The notes under the pieces were generated by a model that was given only the letters and a program-made list of their open reading frames with translations, was not told the DNA's origin and made no database searches. This document shows positions 1 through 13,059 of a stretch of DNA of 64,000 nucleotides, piece after piece. This stretch comes from Hibiscus mutabilis. Lineage: Eukaryota > Streptophyta > Magnoliopsida > Malvales > Malvaceae. The DNA lies in contig CM033725.1 of assembly GCA_019671005.1 (NCBI GenBank), positions 31,647,338 to 31,711,337 of the forward strand. Reading direction: 5' to 3'. The position numbers and the translations under genes are program-made. Each line of letters begins with the position of its first letter. The stretch's first letter is position 1.

Positions 1-225
1 TTTGATTCGATAATCGGTAATAAACAAGCACAAAGCAGTGGCTTGTTTCAATACGGCATCAACGATTTAATACTTCCGGTGCTCATACTCTCTCTAACAG
101 AATCTCCACCTCCCCTGGGATCGTCACCCTTGAGCCGTAGTTCATGGACTGTAGTCCTAATAAATATACCAAGTACCATGCCAAAGTGTCCAAGGACTTT
201 TTCTCAATAATATTTTATCAATACG

Positions 226-465
226 ATGTTTTTATCAATGCCAATAACGGTGTCAATAGCAAAGTCGGTAACAGTTTCAATGACAATATCAATAGCAATA
301 TTTTCGATGATAACAACGATGTCAATATCAATGTTCAGTGAAAATGGTAATATCAACGTCAATAACAATAACAGTGACATTATCAATGTTAATAACAATA
401 ATAATAACAATATCAATGTCAATAAAAATAACGGTAACAAGATCAATGTCAATAACAATGTTTGA
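226..465. repeat. Degenerate A/T-rich minisatellite
   Basis: About 240 bp made of short units such as AATAACAATATCAATGTC repeated with many substitutions. The triplet-like period keeps two frames open on each strand, giving Asn/Ile-rich or Leu-rich hypothetical peptides that I do not consider genes. Nothing else is recognised in positions 1-225. Confidence 0.75.
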
Positions 466-2345
466 TGATCGACACATCCTTATTTCGATATCTTAATAAA
501 ATCGATGACAATGACAATGGTTCAATAAACAATGATTTAATACAACAAACTTATGTTGCCTCATCAATTTGGAATTACCATTCACATATTCGATCAGAGC
601 CAAAACATTTATATAGCCGAATTTGCATATGTATACCTGTATATTTACACCATTCCGAGAAAACACATATCATCACACATGTAATACACTTTTAGTTACA
701 CTCACCGTTTACTCTGAAGTATGAAGTATCCCGAATCACGTTCCTTGCTCGATTGTTTGGGCACTAGCTTTCCGAAATAATAGTTCTTCAATACCGATTT
801 AGTCTAACATATAAACTAATATAATATTCATTAATTCTGTACCCAAAGCACTTAAAAATCCCAACCCAATAACAATAATAGTAATTTCTAAATTTTCAGA
901 GTTTCAAGCTTCGATATTTCATAACTTAAAATTACAAAAAAAGATCATTTATAGACTTAGAATTATCCTTGCTTAACTACTTCATATTTCAAGACGTAAC
1001 CAAGATGTTATATTTAATTAATTAGATTTCCAAAGTTCCTTCATAATACTGCCAGTAACAGTACATTAACGATTAAGCTTGTCATAGTATTAACGTAAAC
1101 ATGATGCTAATTACATTTCAAAGTTTGTTAGAATAATTACACACAGTGCCTCAAATTCATTAAATCCAGTTTGTTTATATAATTTCATAAACATATATAA
1201 TATCTGATCTGTATAACAGATACATCTTAAATGATTCTTAAATCAAAGTCTATTAGAATCAGACTTACCTTTGCAAATTCCTTAATTGACGTTACCATAC
1301 TTGATTAGGCCAAAACATGTCCTAAATTGAGTTTGTTATCAACCAGTCTCGACTTCGTCAATCTTCTACTTTATCCTTGCCCTTCGAACAGGGTCTCCGA
1401 GATTGGTCTCGTGCCCCAATTAACCTTAATTCTTGAATTTGAGCCAGTCGAAGGTTGTTTCCAATACGGTCTTGCTATGTTTTGATAATCTAAGTTGTAG
1501 GTAAGCTACGAAAACATAAGTTTCATTGATTTTTCCCTTTGAATCTAACAAAATAAAGCTTACTCCCGTTCAGCTTTCCCTCCCATAACAATGAACCGCA
1601 ACCATAGCTCCTCCTCCATCTCCACTTTTTTGCAAAGTGATGATAAGGTTTCTTTTGTTATCTCACCATGCTCCACGTCAGTTGGAGCTCAATCCTTTAA
1701 CCTCTACGTGGTGTGAAGCCATGAACCATGGTATGCTTACCATGGTCATCTTTTCCATTCTCATTTAATTCCCACGTGGTGTAAGGCATATACCCCTTGT
1801 CATCATAATTCTCCACCATTTTAAAGTCATTACTCAAATTGCCGCCCATCTCTTTTTCCTTAGCCCCACGTGGCATAATTCATTTTATGATTAGTTACTA
1901 GCCATTACATGGCTTTGCTTCATATTATTAACAGCCATGCAATTCCCTTTGTTTCCACGTGCATGGAGCACTTGGCATTAGCCAAGGCTTTCCCTTGCCG
2001 TGGGGTTTTATATTTTTAATCATTATTGGTACTAACCATGCCGCATCGATACTTTATTTAACCTTTAATCTTTAGTGTTAAATTATCGTATCAGTACAAG
2101 CTATATCGTATCCGTATCGAGTTACAACATTTTATAGTTTCACAATAAAATTTTAATCTTTAATTTTTTTATTTTTAGTCCTATGATCACCAATAATTCA
2201 ATGTCAGTGACATTGTATAATTACTTAATTACACATGTGGAATTAACCGCATGGTCCATGATCAATAATTACTTTGACTTGCCGGATTTAAATTTTCGGT
2301 CACCGAAATCCGGTTTATAACTAGGCCGATTTTTAGGATGTTACA
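466..2345 (-). mobile_element. Minus-strand Ty3-type LTR (terminus at 2345, other end not found)
   Basis: Read on the minus strand, the sequence beginning at 2345 starts TGTAACATCC, followed by a GGCCTAG...CCGG...CGGTGACCG block. That block matches in order the start of the chromovirus LTR at 9013 (TGTCACATCC, GGCCTAG, CCGGTGATCG). The point 2345/2346 also interrupts an Athila-type gag frame, which supports an insertion boundary. The flanking five bases are AGGTG; I found no matching AGGTG with an LTR terminus to the left, so the element probably runs past the window edge or is truncated. The left coordinate given is arbitrary. No gene is seen between 466 and 2345. Confidence 0.5.
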
Positions 2346-2843
2346 AGGTGGCTAAGAATTTAACTACGTTTTTTCTCCATCTCTCAAGAAAAAAGTAAAC
2401 AACTTCAGTTTCACTGTATCCTCTGATACTCCAGGTTGTTGAAATAGCTGGCAAACTTCCATGAATTGCTTCAACTGTTGCCTCGAATCTTTAGTGGGTG
2501 CTGCATCAAATTTTCCTAAATTTAAAAGTATTTGTATCATTACCGGTTTTAGTTCAAAATTCAATGTATTTACCTCGAGACCAATTAGTTATGGCATCAA
2601 ATTGTCAATGTTTGGTGCTGAGTGTTCTCTAATAGGTCTATCTTCCTCCACATTAACGGCTGGGGCAGCAGGAGCTGGTGGTATGCTATTGTTATTGGGT
2701 GGATTTTCCTCATTGTTTAACACACCATTTCCTTCATTTCCTTGTTGAGTCATCTCTTGAATCTTTTTCTTTAACCATCACAAGGTTCTTTCAATTTCCA
2801 GATCGTATAGCCAATCTTCCACCACAAGGTAGTTTCTGGTCAT
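2346..2843 (-). pseudogene. Athila-type gag, 5' part, broken
   Basis: On the minus strand an ATG at 2843 opens a frame that starts MTRNYLVVEDW, has an early TGA, and continues through MTQQGNEGN. It then shows the retrotransposon gag signature: FELKPVMIQ, then LKQFMEVCQLF, then VKLKLFTFFLRD. This order (FEIKP, FMEIC, RLRLFPFSLRD) is typical of gag in Athila and related Ty3 elements. At least three stop codons lie in the frame, and the gag is cut off at 2346, just after the position of the family's RDKAKAWL motif, by the minus-strand LTR ending at 2345. The order relative to the primer site at 2916 and the LTR beyond it fits an intact 5' end. Gag would form the virus-like particle; this copy cannot. 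Confidence 0.8.
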
Positions 2844-2915
2844 ACACCGGTCAAAATAATGAAATAAAATAAAAGAAGACAGTAAAACTCTGAAAACAAT
2901 AAACTCCATTGCTTT

Positions 2916-2932
2916 CCCCGACAACGGTGCCA
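2916..2932 (-). other. Primer-binding site, tRNA-Asp-like
   Basis: Minus strand reads TGGCACCGTTGTCGGGG, close to the TGGCGCCGTTGCCGGGG used by Athila elements (complement of a tRNA-Asp 3' end). It sits between LTR and gag in the expected order. Confidence 0.7.
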
Positions 2933-4392
2933 AAAACTTATTCGACTGTGAGAGTGCTTGGGAAAAGGGGTAGAATATGTATTGGAAATGTATAAAACAG
3001 TGCCAAGATTTTGTCTTTCGCGTGCAAGTATACACAGTCGACAAGTAATATAGCAGTAAGCTGGTTATCGATCCCACAAGCATTGGCCAAGAGTTTGATT
3101 GCCTTGCTTGTTTACTTGTTAAAGGAAAAGTGTTGTTGGTTTGAAGTTGGTTTTCAAAATAGTTTAAAAGAAAAGAAATAAAAATAAAACAATGTTGGCA
3201 AGGAGAGTGTTTAAAATGAATGATGAGCGTTGGCAAGGGATGCCTGATTTTCACGCTATTCATGCCAACCTTTAATAATGTAATGCCTTGTCATCGTTTA
3301 ACGAGCATATTCAAAATTAGCACTGTCTCTCTCTATGGTCAATACCCTAAATTAACCATGTAAAATCTCTATATCTCTATAGTGATGTTTTTTCGTAAAT
3401 CAATTTGAGTAAGTCCCAACCTATACTCCTAAGGGGTAGATTCACTTTAGAAGTAAGCTCTTCTACTTGAACATCTTCTTTCAAAGCATCTCGCCTTAGT
3501 ATCTGGCAACAGATCATTGCCCCCTAAGTCTGTTAAGATATTAAGGTTCAATAAGCCAACAATGCCAACTCTCGCTTGGCACAGTTTTGATAAAACATTG
3601 TAGAACATGCCAGACAGGAAAAACAATGCTGAAGCATTTTTATTATTAAAAACTAAACATAAAACAACGTTCAACGCAAACATCCCCCACCATCTATTAA
3701 TTTAGTTCATGGTGAGGGTATCAACCAAAAAACCTTTAACGTTTTGCAAACACATCATCATTTAAAAGAAAATAAAAATAACTAAATAAAGAGAATGGGC
3801 AATATTTTTCTAGACAGGGATAAGCTCTTGAGTTTGAATTTTAAATGCTCATGGGATAAGGGAAGTGATCAGCTTATCCAAAGTTTGAATATGAGATGAC
3901 CAGGTTAGGGTTGACGTCATCTACCGTCACTGCTTCGCCAACCAAGCTTGGCATCATTCTGCCAGCCAAGCTTAGCATCATTCTGCCAACCAAGCTTGGC
4001 ACTATTTTTCCACTATTTTTTCAGAGTTTGATCCAATTGCTATTTTTTCGCAGCCTATTTTGGTCCTATTTTTTCGGGTTCAACAGCTACTTGGTTGGGC
4101 ATCAAATTCCTCTTCTCAGCCAACCGGAGCTTTGGCATTATTTGGTTGAACTGTGTCTACAACATCTCTGCATTCTCTCTGGCATTCCTTCTTGCGCTGC
4201 CTTGCTTTGCTCTACTCTGCAAACTGCTATGCCAAGCCTACAATATTGCCAATGAAGCAACACTTCACACTGGTATAGACACAAATCCTAACTCCTTATG
4301 TAAATGCATGAATTTAACAACTAAATGTACTCAAAAGCAAGCAAAGGCATTGTAAAATAAGCATAAAAATAGTACTTTTGAGGAGCTAATAG
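2933..4392 (-). mobile_element. Athila-type LTR, minus strand
   Basis: The region runs from the primer site to the point where chromovirus reverse transcriptase/RNase H sequence begins (about 4393). Near its primer-site end it carries GTGCAAGTATACACAGTCGACAAGT... and ...TATCGATCCCACAAG; the same arrangement recurs in the second Athila-type LTR at 35400-35470, so both belong to one superfamily. Three tandem, imperfect copies of about 25 bp with AAGCTTGGCATCATT lie at 3940-4005. Exact LTR ends are uncertain by several bases. No host gene is seen inside. Confidence 0.6.
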
Positions 4393-6420
4393 GTTGGTCG
4401 GTTATTATTGTCAGTTTGTGGATGGTTTTTCAAAGGTTGCTACTCCTTTGGCCAAGTTGTTGCAAAAGAATGTCCGTTTTGAGTGGACGAAGGATAGAAA
4501 ATGAGCATTTGAAAAGTTTAAGGAGGCTTTGACGCAAACTCCAATCTTAATTCAAATTGAGTCGGGTAAGGAGTTTGTTGTTTATAGTGATACATCATAT
4601 GTGGGTTTGGGTTGTGTGTTGATGCAAGATGGAAAAGTGGTGGCTTATGCATCTAGACAGGTGAAGGTGCATGAGTGCAATTATCCTACACATGATCTTG
4701 AGCTTGCCGCATATGTGGTTGCTTTGAAAATTTGGAGGCACTATCTCTATGGAGAGATGTGTGTTGTGTATATGGATCACAAGAGTTTGAAGTATTGGAT
4801 GACACAAAAGGATATAAATCTTAGGCAACGTAGATGGTTGGAGTTTCTTAAGGATTATGATTTGACGATTGTGTATCATCTGGGAAAGGCTAATGTTGTA
4901 GCCGATGCTTTGAGTAGAAAATTTGCAGTGGAGTTAAGGGGCGATATTTGCACGGTTAAGTGTGACGTGGGATGGAGGTTTGTTGACTGAGTTGCAAGTA
5001 AAGCCATCCTTGTTGCAATTGATTAAGGAAAAGCAACCTTATGACGATGCGTTGGTACTACATGTTAAGGATATCATGGATGGAAATCTAATGGATTTTC
5101 ACTTTAATAATGATGGAGTGATATGTTTTAAAGATTGGATAGTGATGCCTAATGATGATGAGTTGAGGTGTACTATTTTAACCGAGTCACATGCTAGTCC
5201 TTTTGCTATGTATCCCGGTAGTACCAAGATATATCGAGGGTTGAGGGAAGAGTACTATTGGGTTGGTTTGTAGAAAGATGTGGTTGATTTTATTTCTATA
5301 TGCATGGTGTGTCAGCGTGTTAAGGCTGAGCATCAGTTTCCTTTCGGGTTGTTACAACCGTTGAGGATACCAAAATGGAAGAGACCACCATGGATTTTGT
5401 GCCTGGTTTGTCGTGTACACCCACTAAAAAGGATTCTATTTGGGTGATTGTGGACTGGTTTACGAAGTGTACACATTTTGTACCTATGCATACCACGTAT
5501 ACTTTGGATAAGTTGGCAGAGTTGTGTATTGTTGAGATTGTGCGTTTGCACGGGGTGCCTAAGTCCATAGTTTCAGATAGAGATCCACGGTTTACAACGA
5601 GGTTTTGGGAGTGTTTGCATTGAGCTTTGGGTACACGGTTAAATTTCATTACTTCGTATCATCCTCAGACGAATGGTCAATCTGAACATGTGATCCAAGT
5701 TTTAGAGGATATGTTGAGGTGTTGTATCATTGAGTTCCAAGGAACCTGGGAGAGGTAGTTGCCTTTGGTGGAGTTTGCCTATAACAATAATTATCAGGCT
5801 AGTATACAAATGGCACCGTATGAAGCTTTGTATGGTAGGAAATGCCATACGCCTTTGGGTTGGGTCGAGGTTAGAGAAGAGCGTGTTTCTATGCCAGGTA
5901 TGTTGAAAGACACAAATGAGAAAGTAAAGCTTGTTTGCGATCACTTGAAAACAGCCTCGGATCATCAGAAATCCTATACGGATTTGAAGCGTAGGGAGTT
6001 TGAGTATGTTATTGGTGATTGTGTGTTCTTGAAAGTGTCACCTTGGAAGAAGGTGATGCGGTTCGAACGTAATGGTAAGCTTAGTCCGAGGTTTATTGGA
6101 CCATATGAGGTTATAGAGTGTGTAAGTCATGTGGCTTTTCATTTCAGGCTGCCTCCTAACTTGGAGAAAATTCATGATTTGTTTCATGTGTTGATGTTGT
6201 AGAGGTATCGGTCATAATCATCGCATGTTATGTCGGTGGAGGAAAAAGAGTGGCAATCGAATTTGTCTTGATGAGGAAACTATTGAGATCCTTGATTCTA
6301 GTAGTAAAGTTTTTTGTGGTAAAATGATTGAGCTTGTAAAGGTGTTCTAGCGACACCGTGGAGTTGAGGAGGCCACGTGGGAGAGTAAAGCGGACTTGTT
6401 GAAACAGTTTTCGCATTTTT
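4393..6420 (+). pseudogene. Chromovirus 1 pol remnant (RT end, RNase H, integrase, chromodomain relic)
   Basis: The translation begins with the RT thumb motif GYYCQFVDGFSKVATPL. A TGA near 4502 is followed by RNase H with FVVYSDTSYVGLGC, THDLELAA and the tail KANVVADALSRK. Integrase follows: the zinc region (SHASPF...CMVCQRVKAEH) and then the core with the catalytic acidic residues in MDFVPGL, VSDRDPRF and NGQSEHV, all three kept. The first zinc-finger part reads AMYPGS, where the family usually has a second His. The C-terminal part (VSPWKKVMRF, GKLSPRFIGPYEV) leads to a much-decayed chromodomain up to about 6420. Stops lie at 4502, 5271, 5621, 5756, 6200 and in the chromodomain, so no functional polyprotein is possible. 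The related chromovirus 2 lies 3 kb downstream. Confidence 0.85.
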
Positions 6421-6455
6421 TTTCTTTGGGTAAAATTTTAAGGATGAAATTTCCT

Positions 6456-6468
6456 AAGTGGGGGAGAG
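6456..6468 (+). other. Polypurine tract of chromovirus 1
   Basis: AAGTGGGGGAGAG lies immediately before TGTAACGCCCCGG, the start of the 3' LTR. This is the normal plus-strand priming site position. Confidence 0.8.
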
Positions 6469-6469
6469 T

Positions 6470-9012
6470 TGTAACGCCCCGGTTTTGGGCCTAGGAGTTT
6501 TTGGGTTTATTAGACTGTCTGATGGATTGGGATTAGAGATTCGAGTTAGATTTGGATTCGGGATTTAAATCAGAATAAATTTTTGGTGCGTGAAAAATAT
6601 GGGGAAAATACCTAAAAACCTTATTTAATATATGAATGTTTTTGGTAAAGTCAATTTTAGAAAATGGATTTTGGAAATTGGACTTTTGGCTAGTGACCAA
6701 AATGTAAAAATTGGAAATTGGACATCTCAGAATCCTTAAGGAGCTATTTTACCCAAAGTTTTTAATTTGATTTTCCTCTTAATTTAGATTATTTTAATGA
6801 GTTTTAATTAAGGAAATTAAAAAAGGAATTAATTAAAGGAAGGTGATTATTTTCCTAAAAACACTTTTGACGTAACTTTCTTTTCTCAAACTCTTCTCTC
6901 AACTTCTCTTCAGCCAAACACTTTTTGTTGGATCAAAGATTTGAGTTAATATTCTTGATTTCTTAAACCTTTGATTTCTAATGAATTCTTCAATCTTATT
7001 TTACAAAATCACATTGTCTTCTTTTATTTTTCAAGAGTAAAACATCCAATTGAGAGCAAATTCACTCATGAGGGGTAAGGTTCGTTCTTCTCCTCTAATG
7101 AATGGTTCTTTATTGAAATTCTCAAGTATATGATCCTTTTTTAATGTTTTCTAATGAGTTTTAATGGTTTAATTATGGAAATTGGTTAAATCAAGGTTTA
7201 ATTGATAGAATTGAATGATTTTTGTTTCGAATCTATTTTGTAGAGTTCTTGATTGACTATAATCATGATTTTGATGTTTTGTAATGTTAATAAGTTGGTT
7301 TTAACATTGGAATCTCAAAGCTATATGAATCTCTAATTTCCTAGGTTACTAGTGTTGTGCTGTTGGCGAGTTTTGGTTGTTTAATGAATGCTGGAGATAT
7401 GAGGATGATGTTAGGTTGTCTTCGATGTAAATTGAAGTTAATTGATGGATTAAACCTTTAGGTTTTAGTCGAGTTAAGTTTAGAAGATGTTTGATGTTAT
7501 TTTCGGTTGTCGCGGAAAGTTTTTGGATAGTGTTGTTGGGGATTAATGTTGCTGAATCTTTGAATGCATTTTGATGCATTGAATCCCCTATTTTTGTATG
7601 GTTAAATCAGGGGCTATTGATCCTCAAGCTCGTGGCATCGTTTCTAAAGCTTTGGAGGAGTAGTTCGCATCGGTGAATGAGGCTTTGCGAATTCGATGAA
7701 TGAGAACATGGATTTTAGCTTTGAAATGGTTTAAAGTTTATTTTGGGAGTTTAAATTAAGCTTGAAATGTTGGTTTAAACTCGAAAGTAAGTATGATGAG
7801 ATTTCTCCCTCGGTCGAGCTTTGGCAAAATTGTTCTTATGCACCTATTTTTGAATTATATGGTACCTACTATTTAAGAATGTCTTAAGTATGTTTTATAC
7901 TAATTTTTGATCATATATTGATGATGGATGCACTGGGAAATGATCCATGTAAGTATGTTGAATACTTGTTAATGCATGGTTTAATGCATTGAAATGGTTT
8001 TGAATGTTGCTTATAAAAAAAGTGAGGTACATGGTTAATAATGAATTATATTGGCAAGTGATGTGGTTTAAAATGTCATCGGATATAGTTGGTCGGCCAT
8101 ACAATTGATAATGCACTATAAATAAGTCGCCTCAGGTGTTGAGGGGTTTATGTGTATCATATACTCCACCACGAGTACCCTAACGGTTGAGGGGTTATAT
8201 GGTACCGAAAACTCCCGTTGATGGAACTGATGATTGGGTTATGATGGTACCCGGTTGTGAATGTACCTCGAATTCTGGTTGAGATGGTATGAAGTGTTGA
8301 AAGGAAATTTGTTGAATCTGTATATCTGATGTAATATTTTGTAAAGTGGAACTTGGTTTTATGATCACTTGAAAGGCAATATAATTGATAATACATCATG
8401 TTGTATAATGGTGATTTTTACATCTTTACTCTTTAAGCCTTGCATATGGGTTGTTATGCATAGGAAAGCTTAAATTGAGGTTTAGAAAATGGGATTTTGT
8501 TGTTGATCCATGATATATGTTGCATATGGTTTAATATGCATGTTTTCAAAATGTTAAGTGCATACTTTGAAAGGCATGATGTTTTGAAAATACGTTTTAA
8601 ATGGATGAACTCTTGTGAGTTGGAAACCGGTTTTAAATGCATTGGTGGTGTTGTGTTTTGAGCACTCCTCACTAAGCCTTGTGTGCTTATGCTTTCTTTG
8701 TCCATCAAAGCAGAGAATTAAAGGTTGGAGGCAACGAGCAAGCGAGGGAAAATCCAAGGACTTGTTAAACGCGAAAGTATAATTTCTGAACTAGACTTGT
8801 AGTAATAAAGGCAATTGGGTTCCTCGTTGTTTTCGAGTTGTAATTGGCCCTATACGTTTGGTTGTTGCTTCGAATTATGTTCCGTATGGTGGTTGGTTGT
8901 TTTCTAGGAAGTATGCCTCTAGATATTCGTTTGAAGTATGATGCCATGATTTGATCATGTTTCTGCGATGTTTTAACATGGTTTGATGTTTAGACTTGTT
9001 GTGTATATGTTT
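6470..9012 (+). mobile_element. 3' LTR of chromovirus 1 (interrupted)
   Basis: It starts TGTAACGCCCCGGTTTTGGG right after the polypurine tract. About 2.5 kb later the LTR of chromovirus 2 begins (TGTCACATCC at 9013). No TG...ACA end precedes that point, so the LTR was probably cut by the later insertion; its right part is not visible beyond 18790. Short open frames on the minus strand (for example 7349-7579, 8454-8708) show no recognisable domain. No host gene is seen. Confidence 0.7.
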
Positions 9013-11720
9013 TGTCACATCCCGAAAACCGGCCTAGTCGGAATAAGGCTCCGGTGATCGGAAATTCTGTATCGGATATACCCGAAAGTGTAATTTCATG
9101 ATCCTTGTACCCAATTTTGTAATCAATGAAAGTTGTGGGGCATTCAATTGATCCATAGACCTCTATAAGAAATTCAAAGTTAAAATGCTGAAAATAAGTC
9201 AAGTGTACCGATACGGTGAGACCAGTATCGATACGGCCTAACTGCCATAACGAACTTACATGTTTAGCCTAGGTATATTGGTACGGCTATATAGTGTATC
9301 GATACAGACCTCTGTAAAAATCTGTTTTAAGGCCCAAATTGAAGGAAATGGAGAGTAAGGTGCTTAGTCACCTCCTTGCTTGCCCTTTCACGTGAAATCC
9401 TTCAGATTGAATGATGGATGGTTATCAATTGCCTTAAAAATGATAAAATGCATGAAATAATAGAAACATTTGTTTAATTATTCCTTGGTTGGAAGGAAAG
9501 CTCCTCATTGGCCCATGAGAAGGTAGGAGGATGATTAGGGGATTGCAAAGGGTTTTGAACTGAGAATCAAAGTTTCTTTCCTCACTTTTGAATCTCCCGT
9601 AAACCAAGACCCACTCTTGTCTTCAAACAAGCAAGCCCACCCTTGCTATCTTCAACCTAAGCTCAAGCACACACCTCCATCTTTAAACCTTCTAAGCTCA
9701 AGCTTCCTACGATTCAAAAACTCTATTGCATAGCCATCAGTTGGGTAAGGAGGAACCCTTATTAAATTGTTGAATCCCACAGACGATTGGAGTTTGATTT
9801 CAAAATGAAATTCTAATCCAAATCTTTGAATAAGTACCATATCATTATATTGCTTGTAACAATTTCTTGTGTTTTTCCTAGCTCAAGAGATAGATGGAAT
9901 CAATCCATCATCCCCAACTAAGCCTAGGAGCAAAGGAATTGAAATCCAAGAATCCTAAAAGCTTCTGTGTATTAGGTGAGTGTATTCATATGAAGGGATG
10001 GGCAAGGTGCCATCCCGTTGCATTCGTTTTGTGTTATAATTGCATTTTTGTTTAAGGGCTCAACTAGAGCAAGCATATGTGGACTCTAATGGCAAGCATG
10101 GTAAGCTTCAATAATGTTTGATATATTTGTAAGTTCATATATGATATTCGATTCATGCTTGTATATGGTTTTTGATATAATTATGCTATGATATGTTATG
10201 TGGAGCTAAGGCTCGACTTGCTATCCGATATGATGTGATCCGAAAGGTAAGAATTATGATGAAATATGTGATCTTGGACATTGGATACCATTGGCAAGCA
10301 ATAGGGTTATTCGAGCTCACCAAGTAAGGGATTGGACTACGGTCCGGGGCTACGGCCTATATGTGGGGGAGAAAAGGATGAATTGTGTAAGGGACATAAT
10401 TCGGAGCTATGGCTCAATGCTACGGCCTATTTTCGATATGTGTGGTGTAAAGGGGAATCCACATATCCATTGGTTATCACGTCCAAGAAAATGATATGTT
10501 ATTATGTTTTACAATTGCTACATGAAATCATGACAATTTGTTTGAATATGATTTTACACGATTAATGCTATGTAAAATGTAAGCAAGCATGCCTATATGT
10601 CATTCATGCATTTGATAAACTAGTTGTGCATTTGTTATGACTACGAATTCCGGCCTTCAATCGTGTGTTGCGGATGCAAGTTACTCCTACGAATCATATG
10701 TATGCTTATCTTTCGCATTGAACTCCTTGTAAGGTGGCATATGGTCTAAACATGTTATATATGTGCTTTTTGGTGTGTGTGTGTGTGTAATAGCCTAAAA
10801 GTGACCAATTGAATAGTGTCAAATAGTATGTTGTGAATTGGTTAATCTAGTAAGATGGGCTTAAATGTGCTAAAAGGGTGAAAACTAAGTAAATGGATCT
10901 GAAACCCTCTAAAATTTTGTATGTTGTTAAAAATATGGATATTGAGCTTGCTGGTAAAATTTGGTTAAGTTCGGACAACAATCTACGGGGTTAAATTGAT
11001 TAAAAACCAGCTAAAATCTATCATTACAGGTCAAACGTATCGGTACGGGTGATGACATATCGATACGGCCTTGCATAATTGGACTAAGTAAAGCAGGGCT
11101 TATCGATACGCGAAAGGGGTGTATCGATACGGAATTGGATAGTAAGGTCTGAAAAATAAATGCTATTGATACGGCTCTAGGCCGTATCGAAACGGGTCAA
11201 CCTTAGTCAACGCGTATCGATACGAGGTTAGGTGTATCGATATGGGTTGTTATCCTTGAATCTGAAAACTCAAAAATTTGGCCTAGCGTACTAATAAGGC
11301 CTTAAGGGTATCGGTACGAAGTTTGTTAATTCTGTTAAAAGACATAGAAACCAGTTGTAAGAAGTTTGCAAAATGGTGTCTAAAACTTGCACAGCTTAAT
11401 TGGATAAGTAAACGATCTTCGTCAATAATGAAACTTCACATGTTAATAATTGGTAGGTTTAATTTTAGGTTAGAGAAAAGAAATTCTGATAAGGACCTTT
11501 AATTTGTAAAAATTATAATTTAGTCCTTAAGTTAAAAAAGGGTTAAAACTGATCCCGAATTGTGTAAGTCTTAAGAAAATAATTATGTTAAGCCTTAAAA
11601 GAGATTAATAAATGATCCAAATAAGTTTATGTACTTCGATTAGCCTTCCAAATCTCTGATATATTTTCTGGTAGGACTTCCCGACCCGGTTCTCTACCAG
11701 GCCAGGAAGGCGGTGTTACA
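9013..11720 (+). repeat. 5' LTR of chromovirus 2 (2708 bp)
   Basis: Begins TGTCACATCCCG and ends GGTGTTACA, just before the primer site. It contains a (GT)n run near 10770-10788 and clusters of GTATCGATAC-like motifs at about 9208-9306 and 11030-11335. Relative to the 3' LTR it lacks about 60 bp near 10645. A short frame at 10291-10494 is also open in the 3' LTR (17716-17919), as expected from LTR identity; I do not call it a gene. Confidence 0.9.
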
Positions 11721-11724
11721 TTTA

Positions 11725-11742
11725 TGGTATCAGAGCCTAAGT
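11725..11742 (+). other. Primer-binding site, initiator tRNA-Met
   Basis: TGGTATCAGAGCCTAAGT begins 5 bp after the LTR. TGGTATCAGAGC is the complement of the plant initiator tRNA-Met 3' end used by most plant Ty1 and chromoviral Ty3 elements. Confidence 0.9.
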
Positions 11743-11872
11743 TTAGTCGGTTCTGGGACTAAACTGAAGTTTGTTATGAGTCTAAGTCTGCATATGCCAC
11801 CTAGGAGTTTTTTTGTATATGTTATCTGTGACTTGCAACTTACACGATTAAACCATTTCTATATGAATAGAT

Positions 11873-12720
11873 ATGAAAATGTCCACACCCACTGATAGGC
11901 GTGCTATAAATAAACCGCATCCTGGCTCCTCCTCAACAAAGGGGGACAATATGAGGGTAAAAGTAAGGCCCGAACAAGTGGGGCAGAATGACCCACCTCA
12001 TCCTCCTCTGATGCCTCCCGCTCAACAGGAGTATCTAATGTCTATGGCTGAAATGATCAAACAGGTGGTTGTGTCTCTCAAGCAAGAACCACCACCACCT
12101 TCTCTGGTCAGGACCTGGATAATCTAGAGATAGTAGAGTATTGGCTGGATAATACTCCTAAAGTTTTGAATAAAAAAATGAGGTGCCCTGATGAACACAA
12201 GATAGAGTGCACTCTGGCACTAATTTCTGAGGAGGCTCAAAGTTGGTGGGATACCGTGGTACTCATCGTACCCAAGCATAAAGTTACATGAGACTTCTTT
12301 CTTCAAGATTTCTGCAAGAAATACATTATTGAGCATTACATTGCCGAAAGACATAAGAAGTTCCTCCACCTGAGACAAGGAGGAAGACCTGTGGAGCAGT
12401 ATATCCACGATTTCTGCAAGTATGTGAGGTATGGTGTTGAGATCATTCGCACGGAAAAGGAGAAATGCATAATGTTCATTGACGATTTTTGCAGTAAACT
12501 ATATCCTCTTTTTACTGCTTTGGAGATAGAAGATTTCTAAACCTTGGTCACTCGAGCCATTGCCATTGAAGCCTCCTAGAAGGCTCGTGAAAGAAGAAAG
12601 AGGAACCAACCCAGGCCTGACAAGAGATTTCGAGACGACTCTACACCTCATATACCTTAGAAGAAAGGTAGACAGTGGAATCAGAAGTCTGCCACCTATC
12701 AGCACATCTATTGCTCGTAC
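11873..12720 (+). pseudogene. Chromovirus 2 gag, broken
   Basis: ATG at 11873 opens a frame starting MKMSTPTDRRAINK. After a proline-rich leader and stops near 12124, the retrotransposon gag core can be followed in translation: VEYWLDNTPKVL, then EEAQSWWDTVV, then KKYIIEHYIAERHKKFLHLRQG, read in short segments. Internal stops occur after IPKHKVT and in the stretch near 12540. The order (WL...L, WW, FLxLxQG) is the conserved plant Ty3 gag core that assembles the particle. The zinc-knuckle region expected near 12660-12720 is too decayed to recognise with confidence. Confidence 0.8.
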
Positions 12721-13059
12721 AGCTTTAGTTGATAGTATGGGCGATTCCTGAAGAGGTTCACAGCTTCCTTTGTGTAACTTTTCTCGAAAGAGGCACCATG
12801 GGTAGTGCTGCAGACAGTCTGGATCCTGTTACCTCAGTGGAGGGAGAGTCTGGTTACTTCATCAGGCAGTGTCTGCAAAATCCAAACGCTCATACCATTG
12901 TGGCTTCTCAGAATAGTTCGAACAAGGGAAGAGGAGAAAAGCAAGTGCAGTCTGGATCAGTGGGGAGGCCTCGCAACATTAATACTCCTTCGGTTGGACG
13001 TGATCCTCAGACCTTAGCTCAGATGTATCACGTTCGAGGCCGAGAACAAGAAGATGATC

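Larger units (their letters stand above)
4393..9012 (+). mobile_element. Tekay/Del-type chromovirus 1, 5'-truncated
   Basis: The plus strand holds, in order, the end of reverse transcriptase, RNase H, integrase, a chromodomain relic, a polypurine tract and a 3' LTR: the Ty3 order RT-RH-INT. The 5' LTR, gag, protease and most of RT are missing; the left border abuts the Athila-type LTR and the right border abuts chromovirus 2. Many in-frame stops show it is dead. Confidence 0.85.

Noticed and set aside
144..695. Short open frames on both strands (Asn/Ile-rich, Leu-rich).
   Set aside because: They follow the minisatellite's triplet period, have no domain and no gene context.
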